From JBCDAP01 sp038747915 (lineage in GTDB: Bacteria > Planctomycetota > Phycisphaerae > Phycisphaerales > UBA1924): DNA of 32,728 nucleotides. Numbering within the stretch: position 1 is the stretch's first letter; each line of letters starts with the position of its first letter. This document shows, piece after piece, positions 1 to 7,813 of this stretch. The notes beneath the pieces are model-generated. The model was not told where the DNA came from. It saw nothing but the letters and a program-made list of their open reading frames with translations, and searched no databases. Position numbers and translations under genes: made by a program. Location of the stretch: contig JBCDJJ010000039.1 of assembly GCA_038747915.1 (NCBI GenBank), positions 1 to 32,728 on the forward strand. The letters run 5' to 3'.

Positions 1-206
1 CCGGCGCGCGTGCTCACGCACGCGGCTCGGTGGGGTCAGGGCTAACGCCGCATGGTACTTCTGAGAACGCTGAGAATACCGGCGTGCGGCGCGGGGTCTG
101 GCGTGGGCACACGGAAAAAGACCCACCACGCCGCACGAATGTGACGTGGTGAGCCCGTCTGTGAGAAGAGAGAACCGTGATGTGCCGGTGCTGCGTCGCC
201 GTGCGG
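1..206. other. Left edge, no gene seen
   Basis: About 200 bases downstream of the chemoreceptor stop codon. I see no coding region. A 7-bp inverted repeat (GGCGTGG near 102 and CCACGCC near 128) could be a weak transcription end for the minus-strand gene. Its loop, not its tail, holds the run of A on the plus strand, so it is not a canonical terminator. A short direct repeat CTGAGAA lies at 61-67 and 70-76. Confidence 0.4.
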
Positions 207-2459
207 TTAGGCGAGCTGGAACTGCGAGATGAGGTGGTTGAGTTTCTCGGCTTTCATGCTGAGATCCTTCGAGGCCTGGGCGGCCTGGCCGGCGCCGGCG
301 GCGGACTCCTTGGAGACATCGGCCACGGCGCTGATCGAGCGGCTGATCTGCTCGCTCGCAGCGGCTTGCTGCTCGGAGGCGGCGGCGATGGATTCGACCA
401 TCTGTCCGACCTCGGAGTTGGCGGTTTCGATGAGCTGGAGCGCCTCGCCGGCCTGGTTGGCGAGTTCGACGCCCTTGGTGACGCGCTCGCTGCCCGTGTT
501 GATCTTGCGGACCGCCTCGTCGGTTTCGATCTGGACGGCACGGATGCTGTCGGAGACCTGGCCGGTGGCCTGGGTGGTGCGTTCAGCAAGCTTGCGGACT
601 TCATCGGCGACGACGGCGAAGCCTCGGCCGTGCTCGCCGGCGCGGGCGGCCTCGATGGCAGCGTTGAGGGCGAGGAGGTTGGTCTGATCGGCGATGTCGT
701 TGATGACGCTGATGATCTCGCCGATCTGCTGACTCTTGACGCCGAGCTGCTCGATGACCTGGCTGGTCTCGGCGACGTCGGAGGCGATGGCGCCCATCTC
801 GTCGACGGTGTTCTTGACGACCTCGCCGCCCTCGCGTGCGGAGTTGACCGCATCGGTGGCCCGGCGGGAGGAGTTGGCGCCCTTGTCGGCGATCTCGCGG
901 ACGGTGGAGTTCATCTCCTCGACCGCGGAGGCGACCTGCTGGGTCTGGACCTGCTGCTTGGCCATGCCGTTGGAGGTCTGATCGGCGGTGGCCGCGATCT
1001 CGGTCGAGGCGGCCGCCACGTCGCGGCCGACGCCGACGAGCTCGTTGACGAGTGTCTTGAGCGAGTCAGACATGCGGTCGCAGGCGCGGGAGAGCTGGCC
1101 GACCTCGTCGCCCGCGGTGCTGTTGATGTCCTCGCCGGTGAGGTCGCCCGCAGCGATGCGGCGCATGACCTGGACGACCCTGGTCATGCCGATCGTCAGA
1201 CCGCGGATGAGGAACACGCTCGCGCCGGTCGAGAGTATTACCGCGATGACGACGACGCTCGAGACGACCCAGGACATCTGCGCCGACGCGGCGCGGTTGG
1301 CGGCCTTGAGCTCGCTCACGGTCGCGTGGATCGAGGTGGACAGATCGCTCCCGAGGGCCGCGATTTGGGGGCCGATGACATCGAGCGAGTTGGAGACCAG
1401 GTCGTCGCGCAGAGCCTTCTGCGCGATCATCTTGGTGATGCACTCGTCGTAGAAGCTGAGTGCGGCGAGCACATCGTCGACGGCGTCCTGGCTCGCGCCC
1501 TCGAAGCGGGTGCGGAGCTGCTCGAAATCGACACGTGCCGCCGCGAGCTGCTCGCGCGTGTTGTCGGCGTACTGCTGCTGCCCACTCCGGAGGTACTTCA
1601 GGCCCGAGAGTCGAGCGTCGTAGACCTCGTCGGCCGCCTTTCGCAGCTTCTCGGCGAGGACGACGTCGTCTTTCTCGATGACGTTGTCCGCGATCGTCTT
1701 GATGCCGTCTCTGATGACGTCGCCGGTCAGCCCGATCTGGCTCGAGAAGATCCCATTGCGTGCGTCGATGGCGTCGACCGTCTTGTGGAACGAGTCGTCG
1801 TAGGCGTCGAGGAGCGCACGCAACTCACGGAGCATCTCGACGCGCTCGGGGTTCTTGACTTCCACATCGGTGACATCGAGGTAGGCGTAGGCGGCGTCGA
1901 TGTAGTCGCTGTACTGCTGCAGATCTTTGTCGCTGTTGGTGAGGAGGAAGTCCTTGACGTTCATGCGGACCATCAGGACATTGGCCTGCAGATTGTCGAG
2001 CAGGGCTTGGTCGCCGACGATGTCGTAGTACACGATGGACTTGTGCTCGCTGTTCTTCTGCGCGAACATAGAGACCGTGCCGAGGGCGAGCAGCAGCGTT
2101 GTGAGCCCGCCCATGCTGAGCGCGAGCTTGGTACCGACTGTGAATTTCCGCTGCGCGTTGCCTTCGTTGTCGCGGATGCGTGAGAGATGGAAGGCGACGA
2201 AGGCTGTGGCGATCAGGGCCAGCATGGTCACACCGCCAAGAGCCGCGGGTATCCAGCCGCCGTCGACGGGGATCTCCGTGGTGTTCTCGATGGTCGCCGG
2301 CTGACCGGTGCCGACGCCGTAGGCCGATCGTTCGACCGTCTCGAGCGCGAACGGCTGGAACTCAGCGAGCGCACTCGGCGCCGGACCGAGTACACACCCG
2401 ATGACCGTGAGCGTGAGTACGGAGACAATCATCGTGATGTTGCGAGCGTGAACAAGCAT
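207..2459 (-). CDS. Methyl-accepting chemotaxis protein with extra N-terminal segment
   Basis: A 750-aa transmembrane chemoreceptor that would signal to CheA/CheW. I chose the ATG at 2459 because AGGAG lies 9 nt upstream; an upstream start at 2561 would add 34 non-conserved residues ahead of the signal peptide. Residues 8-32 look like a signal peptide ending A-L-A. A short extracytoplasmic stretch follows, then a TM at about 68-90, a positively charged loop, a TM at about 110-130, a helical sensor region at about 135-395 (four-helix-bundle or HBM-like), a TM at about 395-418, a HAMP domain at about 419-470, and the MCP signalling domain. The signalling hairpin tip is clear (DQTNLLALNAAIEAARAGE). 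No C-terminal CheR-docking pentapeptide is visible, and no other chemotaxis genes lie nearby, so this is an orphan receptor. The additional N-terminal signal/TM module is unusual. Confidence 0.95.
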   Translation of the reverse strand: MLVHARNITMIVSVLTLTVIGCVLGPAPSALAEFQPFALETVERSAYGVGTGQPATIENTTEIPVDGGWIPAALGGVTMLALIATAFVAFHLSRIRDNEGNAQRKFTVGTKLALSMGGLTTLLLALGTVSMFAQKNSEHKSIVYYDIVGDQALLDNLQANVLMVRMNVKDFLLTNSDKDLQQYSDYIDAAYAYLDVTDVEVKNPERVEMLRELRALLDAYDDSFHKTVDAIDARNGIFSSQIGLTGDVIRDGIKTIADNVIEKDDVVLAEKLRKAADEVYDARLSGLKYLRSGQQQYADNTREQLAAARVDFEQLRTRFEGASQDAVDDVLAALSFYDECITKMIAQKALRDDLVSNSLDVIGPQIAALGSDLSTSIHATVSELKAANRAASAQMSWVVSSVVVIAVILSTGASVFLIRGLTIGMTRVVQVMRRIAAGDLTGEDINSTAGDEVGQLSRACDRMSDSLKTLVNELVGVGRDVAAASTEIAATADQTSNGMAKQQVQTQQVASAVEEMNSTVREIADKGANSSRRATDAVNSAREGGEVVKNTVDEMGAIASDVAETSQVIEQLGVKSQQIGEIISVINDIADQTNLLALNAAIEAARAGEHGRGFAVVADEVRKLAERTTQATGQVSDSIRAVQIETDEAVRKINTGSERVTKGVELANQAGEALQLIETANSEVGQMVESIAAASEQQAAASEQISRSISAVADVSKESAAGAGQAAQASKDLSMKAEKLNHLISQFQLA

Positions 2460-2879
2460 GGTCCATGACTCCTGATCGACTCGGGTGGGCTCCCCGAGAT
2501 GCTTTGCCCCTCGACCACCCCCAACTTTGGGTGGAATGCACTCATGTTCGGGCTGAGCCACAGCGACCTAAACCATAATGAATCAGAAACGGTTGCTGAT
2601 TGACGCCTGTAGCAGTCCGTTCATTCTGCTTCTGATTACGAGACACCTAGTTCTTATGATCATGGTATGATATCGCAAATATTATATATTCTTATCCATG
2701 AATCCGGCTACTGTCTTCGGGTATTCACGGATGATGATGTGTGTTTGACGGGTCCGCGCGTATCACTCGGACAGGGGGTGGCGCGGCGAGTTTAACTGTT
2801 ATCGGTGCATTGTATCTCTGAGTATGCAGATGCACGTTTATAAGTAACTATCCATAGTTATGAGTCGGTCCGAGAAGAG
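2460..2879. other. AT-rich intergenic region upstream of the chemoreceptor
   Basis: This 420-base gap is far more AT-rich than its surroundings between about 2570 and 2860. It contains TATAAT on the minus strand (2681-2686, a possible -10 element for the chemoreceptor, with no convincing -35). It also has an 8-bp inverted repeat AATCAGAA (2581-2588)/TTCTGATT (2630-2637) and a 7-bp palindrome TAACTAT-cc-ATAGTTA (2845-2860). No coding region is evident. It may be a complex promoter/operator region or a remnant of transferred DNA. Confidence 0.5.
2845..2860. repeat. Perfect 7-bp palindrome
   Basis: TAACTAT and ATAGTTA flank a 2-base centre, just past the stop codon of the DUF6886 gene at 2880. 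The composition is AT-rich, so it would make a poor terminator but a plausible operator. Its target is unknown. Confidence 0.4.
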
Positions 2880-3398
2880 TCACCGGCTCGGCGCTGCATT
2901 GCCCATGCGGATCATGGAGAATATGTGGGTCAGGCGCGGGATCTCGTCGTGCAGCGGCCAGAGGGTCTCGACGGGCAGCAGCCGGGCGTCGCGGGCGGCG
3001 AGTTCCGCCGGGCAATCGGTGATCGGCCGCACACCGAGCGGCTCAACGGAGTCGCGGGCGATGTGGTAGCCCGCGATCGGATCGTGGAGTTTGAACGGCG
3101 CCGCGGGGAGCTCGTAGAGCCACAGGGCGGCTGACTCGACGCGCGAGCGCCACGCACGCTCGATGGCGACGAGCGCGGTGTGACCACCGAGCAGGTCGCG
3201 GAGACGGGCCGGATCGGTGGCGGGCGTGGCGATGCAGGTGACACGCGGGCAGTCGCGCGGCAGGAGATAGTTGTGCAGGCGATCGGCAGCGATGGCCCAG
3301 ACGACCGAGGCGCCGACGGCCTCGGACGGGCGCGGCTCGAAGCAGCGGATGGCGGGTTTATCGCTGACGTGGAAAAGTGGTTCGATCACGAAGCCCAT
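2880..3398 (-). CDS. DUF6886 family protein
   Basis: A 172-aa cytosolic protein of unknown function. I recognise the DUF6886 pattern from memory: an N-terminal LFHVSDKP segment, a FEPRPS element, VWAIA...LPRDCPRVT in the first third, an aromatic WLYELP segment near the middle, and a C-terminal FSMIRMGNA. The ATG at 3398 is preferred over the in-frame TTG at 3422, because the latter has no purine-rich site upstream and would add only basic residues. The gene lies 75 nt downstream of the pyruvate dehydrogenase E1 alpha stop on the same strand, so the two may be co-transcribed. The domain has no assigned activity that I know of. Confidence 0.7.
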   Translation of the reverse strand: MGFVIEPLFHVSDKPAIRCFEPRPSEAVGASVVWAIAADRLHNYLLPRDCPRVTCIATPATDPARLRDLLGGHTALVAIERAWRSRVESAALWLYELPAAPFKLHDPIAGYHIARDSVEPLGVRPITDCPAELAARDARLLPVETLWPLHDEIPRLTHIFSMIRMGNAAPSR

Positions 3399-3473
3399 TT
3401 TGCGCTTCCGGCGACGCAACAAAGAAGGTGCGGTTGGTGCTTCTATTCGTCCCGGGAGGTCGCCGGCATCATT

Positions 3474-4622
3474 TTACCCTTCGAAGAGCGGATTGGGCCG
3501 CCCCTGTGTGTAGGTCGTCTGCGGGCTCAGGTTCTTCATGGGCATGGCGTAGACATCGGTGGCCATCTCGTCGAGCGGTGTTGGCTCCGCTGATTCGGCG
3601 AATGCGACCGCTGCCTTCGCGATGTCTTTTTTCTCTTTCTGGATGGCCTTGAACTCGTCCTCGGTGAGGCACCCGCGCTCGTTCATCAGGTGAACGGCCA
3701 GGTTGTCGATGCAGTCTTCGCCCTTGCTGTGCTCGACTTCTTCTTTGGTGCGGTACTTCTGGGGGTCGCTCATCGAGTGGCCCTGGTACCGGTAGCAGTG
3801 CAGGTTGACGAAGCCGGGTTTCTGGTGCTCGCGGCAGTCGTCGATGAAGGGCTTGAGGAAGTCGTAGATGTTGCGGATGTCGTAGCCGTCGATTTCGATC
3901 TCGTCGATGCCGTAGGCGCGGGCCTTGGCGCCGAGGTCCTCGGACATGGTGGTGCCCCGCTGAATGGCGGTGCCCATCGAGTAGCGGTTGTTCTCGACGA
4001 TGTAGATCACGGGCGAGCGGAGCTGGCCCGGGAGGTTGGCGATATTCATCGCTTCGTGGAAGGCGCCCTGGTTGAGCGCGCCGTCACCAAGGAAGCAGAG
4101 GGAGACGCGTTTGGCGGGGGCATCGCCGCGGGCGTTGATGGTCGCCCCGACGACCTCGTTCTCGTACCGAGCTGCGAAGGCCAGACCGAGGCCGAGCGGG
4201 GTCTGGGCGCCGACGATACCGTGGCCGCCGAAGAGGTTGTTGGGCTTATCGAACATGTGCATCGAGCCGCCCTTGCCCTTGGCACACCCGGGCAGCCTGC
4301 CGAACATCTCGGCCATGCACGCACCCGGATGCATGCCCCAGGCGAGGGCATGGCCGTGGTCGCGGTAGGCGGTGACGACGGGGTCAGCGGCTTCGACGGA
4401 GGCCCGCGTGCCGACCGCGACCGCCTCTTGGCCGATGTACACGTGACAGAAGCCGCCGATCTTGGCCTGCTGATACGCCGCCATGGTCCGGGTCTCGAAC
4501 TCGCGGATGAGCACCATGTCGCGCAGCCACCCCATCAGCGTGTCGTCGGGGAGTTTGTCGGTGAGCCGGTCTTGGGGCTGGGCCTTCGGTCGCGTGATGG
4601 TGGCGCTCGTCTGGACGGCCAT
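3474..4622 (-). CDS. pdhA: Pyruvate dehydrogenase E1 component, alpha subunit
   Basis: The thiamine-diphosphate-dependent alpha subunit of the E1 component, which decarboxylates pyruvate in the pyruvate dehydrogenase complex; 382 aa, the usual family length. The start at 4622 is set by GAGGAG 8 nt upstream; the frame stays open further upstream, but that stretch is Pro/Arg-rich and non-conserved. The TPP/Mg motif is intact: GDG at residues 179-181, a spacer of about 30, then NN at 211-212. The substrate-binding HVYIGQEAVAVG region (about 60-71) and the phosphorylation-loop-like YRYQGHSMSDP segment are also present. The E1 beta, E2 and E3 genes are not in the window, so this alpha subunit is encoded apart from at least its immediate partners. 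A branched-chain or acetoin E1 alpha is a less likely alternative. Confidence 0.93.
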   Translation of the reverse strand: MAVQTSATITRPKAQPQDRLTDKLPDDTLMGWLRDMVLIREFETRTMAAYQQAKIGGFCHVYIGQEAVAVGTRASVEAADPVVTAYRDHGHALAWGMHPGACMAEMFGRLPGCAKGKGGSMHMFDKPNNLFGGHGIVGAQTPLGLGLAFAARYENEVVGATINARGDAPAKRVSLCFLGDGALNQGAFHEAMNIANLPGQLRSPVIYIVENNRYSMGTAIQRGTTMSEDLGAKARAYGIDEIEIDGYDIRNIYDFLKPFIDDCREHQKPGFVNLHCYRYQGHSMSDPQKYRTKEEVEHSKGEDCIDNLAVHLMNERGCLTEDEFKAIQKEKKDIAKAAVAFAESAEPTPLDEMATDVYAMPMKNLSPQTTYTQGRPNPLFEG

Positions 4623-4976
4623 GCAGCGGTCTCCTCGGGTGGCTCGGATCAGCGTGGACGGGGCGGAAGCGGGCTGGCGCGGCACGGGCGGGCGTCGTGC
4701 GGCTGGAGTCACGGGCAGCGGGGTCGGGCTTTTTATTCGGACGGTGTCAGGGGTCCGCCCAGCTATTCGACATCGTAAAGTTTAGAAGCGAGCCCGAACT
4801 GCGGCAATCGCGGCACCTGGGCTGGCGGGGTTGTGCGACGCCGGTGGCGACAGTCGGTACACATGGGTGGGTACGAGGCCGCCCGGGGATGGATCCCCCG
4901 GCGCGGGACGCGTGGTGGCGAGCCGCGGTATGACCGATCAAACCCTGTCGCACGGTGCGACGGTGGAGCGTGGAAG
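4623..4976. other. Divergent intergenic region pdhA / TSP3-repeat gene
   Basis: This gap lies between two divergently transcribed genes and must hold both promoters. AT-rich spots occur at about 4733-4741 and 4779-4791, but I cannot assign -35/-10 pairs. An inverted repeat GGGGAT (4885-4890)/ATCCCC (4893-4898) sits about 80 nt before the plus-strand start and could form a leader hairpin. No gene is seen. Confidence 0.4.
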
Positions 4977-7739
4977 ATGAACCGAGGCGTCTTGATCGGT
5001 GGGCTGCTGTTGTTGGTGGCGATCGTGGCGTCGGCGCTGACGAGCCGCGGTGCATCGCCGGACTCGCTCATCACGAGTGCCACGGTGGACACCGGGCCCG
5101 CGGATCCGCGCCGCGATGGGCGTCCAACGAATCTCCGGACGGTAAGCGACGAGGGACGGTCGATGTTCGCGGCGCGAGGCTCGGATGGGCTGCTGACCGC
5201 ATCGGGCGGTGCGAATGGCCGACGGACCACGCTTGGAACGGTCGGGCGCTCGATCGAGGACGTGGAGGCGGTGCAGGCCGATCGGGCACGGCGGTACGCG
5301 CCACCGATCGGGATATCGCCGGACGAGCGTCAGCAGCGGACTGCGCGGGCGGGCACTCCGTCGCAGCAGTCGCCGTCCACCGGGAACGTCATCCGGCCCA
5401 ATCAGCAGACCGAGGAGGCCAGGCAGAACCTGCTGCGACGGCGGCAGGAGGCACTCGAACGCCAGCGTGAACGCCAGGCGGCGCGGCAGGAGCAGATTCG
5501 ACAGCAGCAGAATGCACGCCAGCCCGGGGTCACGAGCGAGCAACTCGCCCAGCGGCAGGCGGAGCGGGGTGGTACGGGCGCCGGGGTCTCACAGTCGCCG
5601 CTCGCGCGACGCAATCTGTCCGCGCCATCACCGGCGCAGCAACTGGCCGCCGAGGCCGCGGGGCTCGACGCTGGATCCTCGAACGAGGGGCCGGCCACGA
5701 GCCAGTTCGATCAGCTCATTCAGCAGGCGGTCGAAGCGGGGATTTTGTCGGAGTCGCAGGCGGACCAGGCCCGATCGATCATCGCCTCGAACCCCGGCGT
5801 CGGATCGGGGGGCGGGGGTGGGATCGGCTCGAGCGGTGGCTCATCCTCGAACACCGGTGGGTCCTTTGCGTCCAGCGGGAACTCTGGCCAGAGCAGCGGC
5901 GGCTCGGGCGGCAACAACTCGTCGGTCAACCCGGGCGGTGGCGGTGGAAACGTAACGACCGATGGAACAAATACGACCGGTCCGTCACTCCCGGATACCT
6001 CGGGCGGGCTCGGGTTCGGGAGTGGCGAGCCGGCTGTGTCGCAGGACGACGTGTTCGAGTCGCCTGCTACAGATTCCGACGGCGATGGCATCGACGACGC
6101 CCAGGACAACTGCCCGAGCACGCCGAACGCGGACCAAGCGGATAGCGACGGCGACGGCGAGGGCGATGTTTGTGATGTGGACGACGCCGACGACTCGGAC
6201 AGCGACGGCGTTCCGGACGCGCTCGACAACTGCGCGGCGCTACCGAACGCCCTCCAGACCGATACGGATCTCGACGGCCTCGGTGATCTCTGCGACAACG
6301 ACGACGACGGCGATGGCCTGTTCGATGTGAGCGACAACTGCCCGCTTGTCGCCAATGTGGATCAGATCGACGCCGACGCCGACGGCATCGGCGATGCGTG
6401 CGACAGCATGATCTCGCCGCCGGGTCCGTTTGGTGCTGCGGATGATGATGCGGATGGTGTGTCGAACGATTTCGATAACTGTCCGAGCGTGGCGAACCCG
6501 ATCGCGATCGGTGCGTTTGCGCAGGCCGACCTGGATCTCGACGGCATCGGCGATGCGTGCGACGACGATCGAGATAACGACGGGGTACCCAACACGACGG
6601 ACAACTGCCCCGACGCTGCGAACGCGAGCCAGCTCGATCTCGATGCTGACGGTGTGGGCAATCTCTGCGACCCCGACCGTGACGGCGACGGCGTCGATGA
6701 CGCCCAGGACAACTGCCCGTTCACACCAAACTCGAGCCAGGACGATCGTGATGGCGACGGGGTGGGCGACCCGTGCGACGACGCGGATGACACCCTTCCG
6801 ACCGGCATCCAGGCGATGTGGGTACGGACACCGATCATCGACTTTGTGCCGGCGGCATCGCCGGGTTCGCCGTTCACGGATCGCGTGCGGTACGACCTGG
6901 TGCTTCGCATGGACCAGGACCGCGAAGTGGCGGTCGTGGATCTCACCGGGACAAGCAACGGTCTCGCTTTTCGTGACAGTGCCGACGAGAGCGTCGTGCC
7001 GTACCGCGTCGAGGATGACCCGACGTTCTCGACCGTGTTCGCTGACATTGTCAATGATGCGCTCGGACAACCCCCGCCGATTGGTTTCACACCGATCCAG
7101 TTCCTTGTTCGGAGCGGGCCGAATCTCCTGGGGATCGGTGAAGAAGCGGCGAACGCCGCGGATGCGCAGAACCCCTTCTTCAACGCTGTGGTGGTCGGTG
7201 ATACCACCATTCAGGGGCAAATCGGCCAGGCGTTGGCGGGGATCGCAGCGGCTCAATCGCACTTCGAATTTGGTGGGCTCTCGAGCCCACCGGTCAATCA
7301 AGTTCCGTTCCTTGGAACACTCGAGATCGATAACATCGCTCCGACGATCGGGACGACGGTCAATGGGATCCTGCTCGGCTTCGATTCTTCGGGGACACAG
7401 ATCGTGGCCCGTCCGGCGCAGGACGAGAGCCGCTTTGGTGACGAAGCGTTCTACTTCACCGTGGCGTCCCTTGTGTTCGATGAGCCTCCCATCCTGACGG
7501 GCGTGGCGGCGAACACCGAGGGCGAGCAGGGCATCACAGTGACATTCGATGAGATCATCGACAATCAGGTCACCACCCAGAGCCAGGGCGGGCTGCTGGG
7601 GCAGACAACGGTCACCATCAATGTTGGCGTCGATCTCGACCTTGCCCAGCTTGATGGCATCGGTGAGGCCATCGTGATCCCGCAGATCGGCGATGACCTC
7701 ACGCCGTTCCTGCTCGACACCAACATCGCCGCACCGTGA
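4977..7739 (+). CDS. Exported thrombospondin type 3 repeat protein
   Basis: A 920-aa protein, probably anchored in or exported across the membrane by one N-terminal hydrophobic segment (residues about 4-23, GVLIGGLLLLVAIVAS). The ATG at 4977 is chosen because it directly precedes this segment and has GGAG upstream; the frame is open further upstream. A Gln/Arg-rich, probably coiled region follows (about 138-200), then a Gly/Ser-rich linker (about 275-345). Six calcium-binding TSP3 repeats (about 366-606) come next, each with DxDxDG loops and a DNC...CD cysteine pair. The last 310 residues form a domain I do not recognise, rich in beta-type sequence. TSP3 repeats bind calcium and stiffen cell-surface proteins; a structural or adhesive role is inferred. 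The tricorn-like gene follows after 74 nt on the same strand. Confidence 0.85.
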   Translation: MNRGVLIGGLLLLVAIVASALTSRGASPDSLITSATVDTGPADPRRDGRPTNLRTVSDEGRSMFAARGSDGLLTASGGANGRRTTLGTVGRSIEDVEAVQADRARRYAPPIGISPDERQQRTARAGTPSQQSPSTGNVIRPNQQTEEARQNLLRRRQEALERQRERQAARQEQIRQQQNARQPGVTSEQLAQRQAERGGTGAGVSQSPLARRNLSAPSPAQQLAAEAAGLDAGSSNEGPATSQFDQLIQQAVEAGILSESQADQARSIIASNPGVGSGGGGGIGSSGGSSSNTGGSFASSGNSGQSSGGSGGNNSSVNPGGGGGNVTTDGTNTTGPSLPDTSGGLGFGSGEPAVSQDDVFESPATDSDGDGIDDAQDNCPSTPNADQADSDGDGEGDVCDVDDADDSDSDGVPDALDNCAALPNALQTDTDLDGLGDLCDNDDDGDGLFDVSDNCPLVANVDQIDADADGIGDACDSMISPPGPFGAADDDADGVSNDFDNCPSVANPIAIGAFAQADLDLDGIGDACDDDRDNDGVPNTTDNCPDAANASQLDLDADGVGNLCDPDRDGDGVDDAQDNCPFTPNSSQDDRDGDGVGDPCDDADDTLPTGIQAMWVRTPIIDFVPAASPGSPFTDRVRYDLVLRMDQDREVAVVDLTGTSNGLAFRDSADESVVPYRVEDDPTFSTVFADIVNDALGQPPPIGFTPIQFLVRSGPNLLGIGEEAANAADAQNPFFNAVVVGDTTIQGQIGQALAGIAAAQSHFEFGGLSSPPVNQVPFLGTLEIDNIAPTIGTTVNGILLGFDSSGTQIVARPAQDESRFGDEAFYFTVASLVFDEPPILTGVAANTEGEQGITVTFDEIIDNQVTTQSQGGLLGQTTVTINVGVDLDLAQLDGIGEAIVIPQIGDDLTPFLLDTNIAAP
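6066..6792 (+). repeat. Six degenerate tandem TSP3 repeats (coding)
   Basis: These are tandem units of about 105-125 bases inside the TSP3 gene, each coding for an Asp-rich calcium loop, DNC, a short linker and a closing Cys-Asp. Units one and six are the most alike at DNA level (both encode a GDG...DDAQDNCP stretch), which suggests internal duplication. The fourth unit carries an insertion of about six residues. Confidence 0.8.
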
Positions 7740-7813
7740 CCCGCTCCCTGTAGACTGCTCCGGCGTCGCGATGGCTTCGGTGGTGGAGCCCGCGGCAACC
7801 GCAAGGAGCCTGC

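Noticed and set aside
177..2183. A 668-codon frame antisense to the chemoreceptor
   Set aside because: It has no start site or domain, and the composition is a mirror of the MCP coding strand.
6066..6792. The periodic region as a CRISPR array or non-coding tandem repeat
   Set aside because: The units are degenerate and in frame, and they encode TSP3 calcium loops within one gene.
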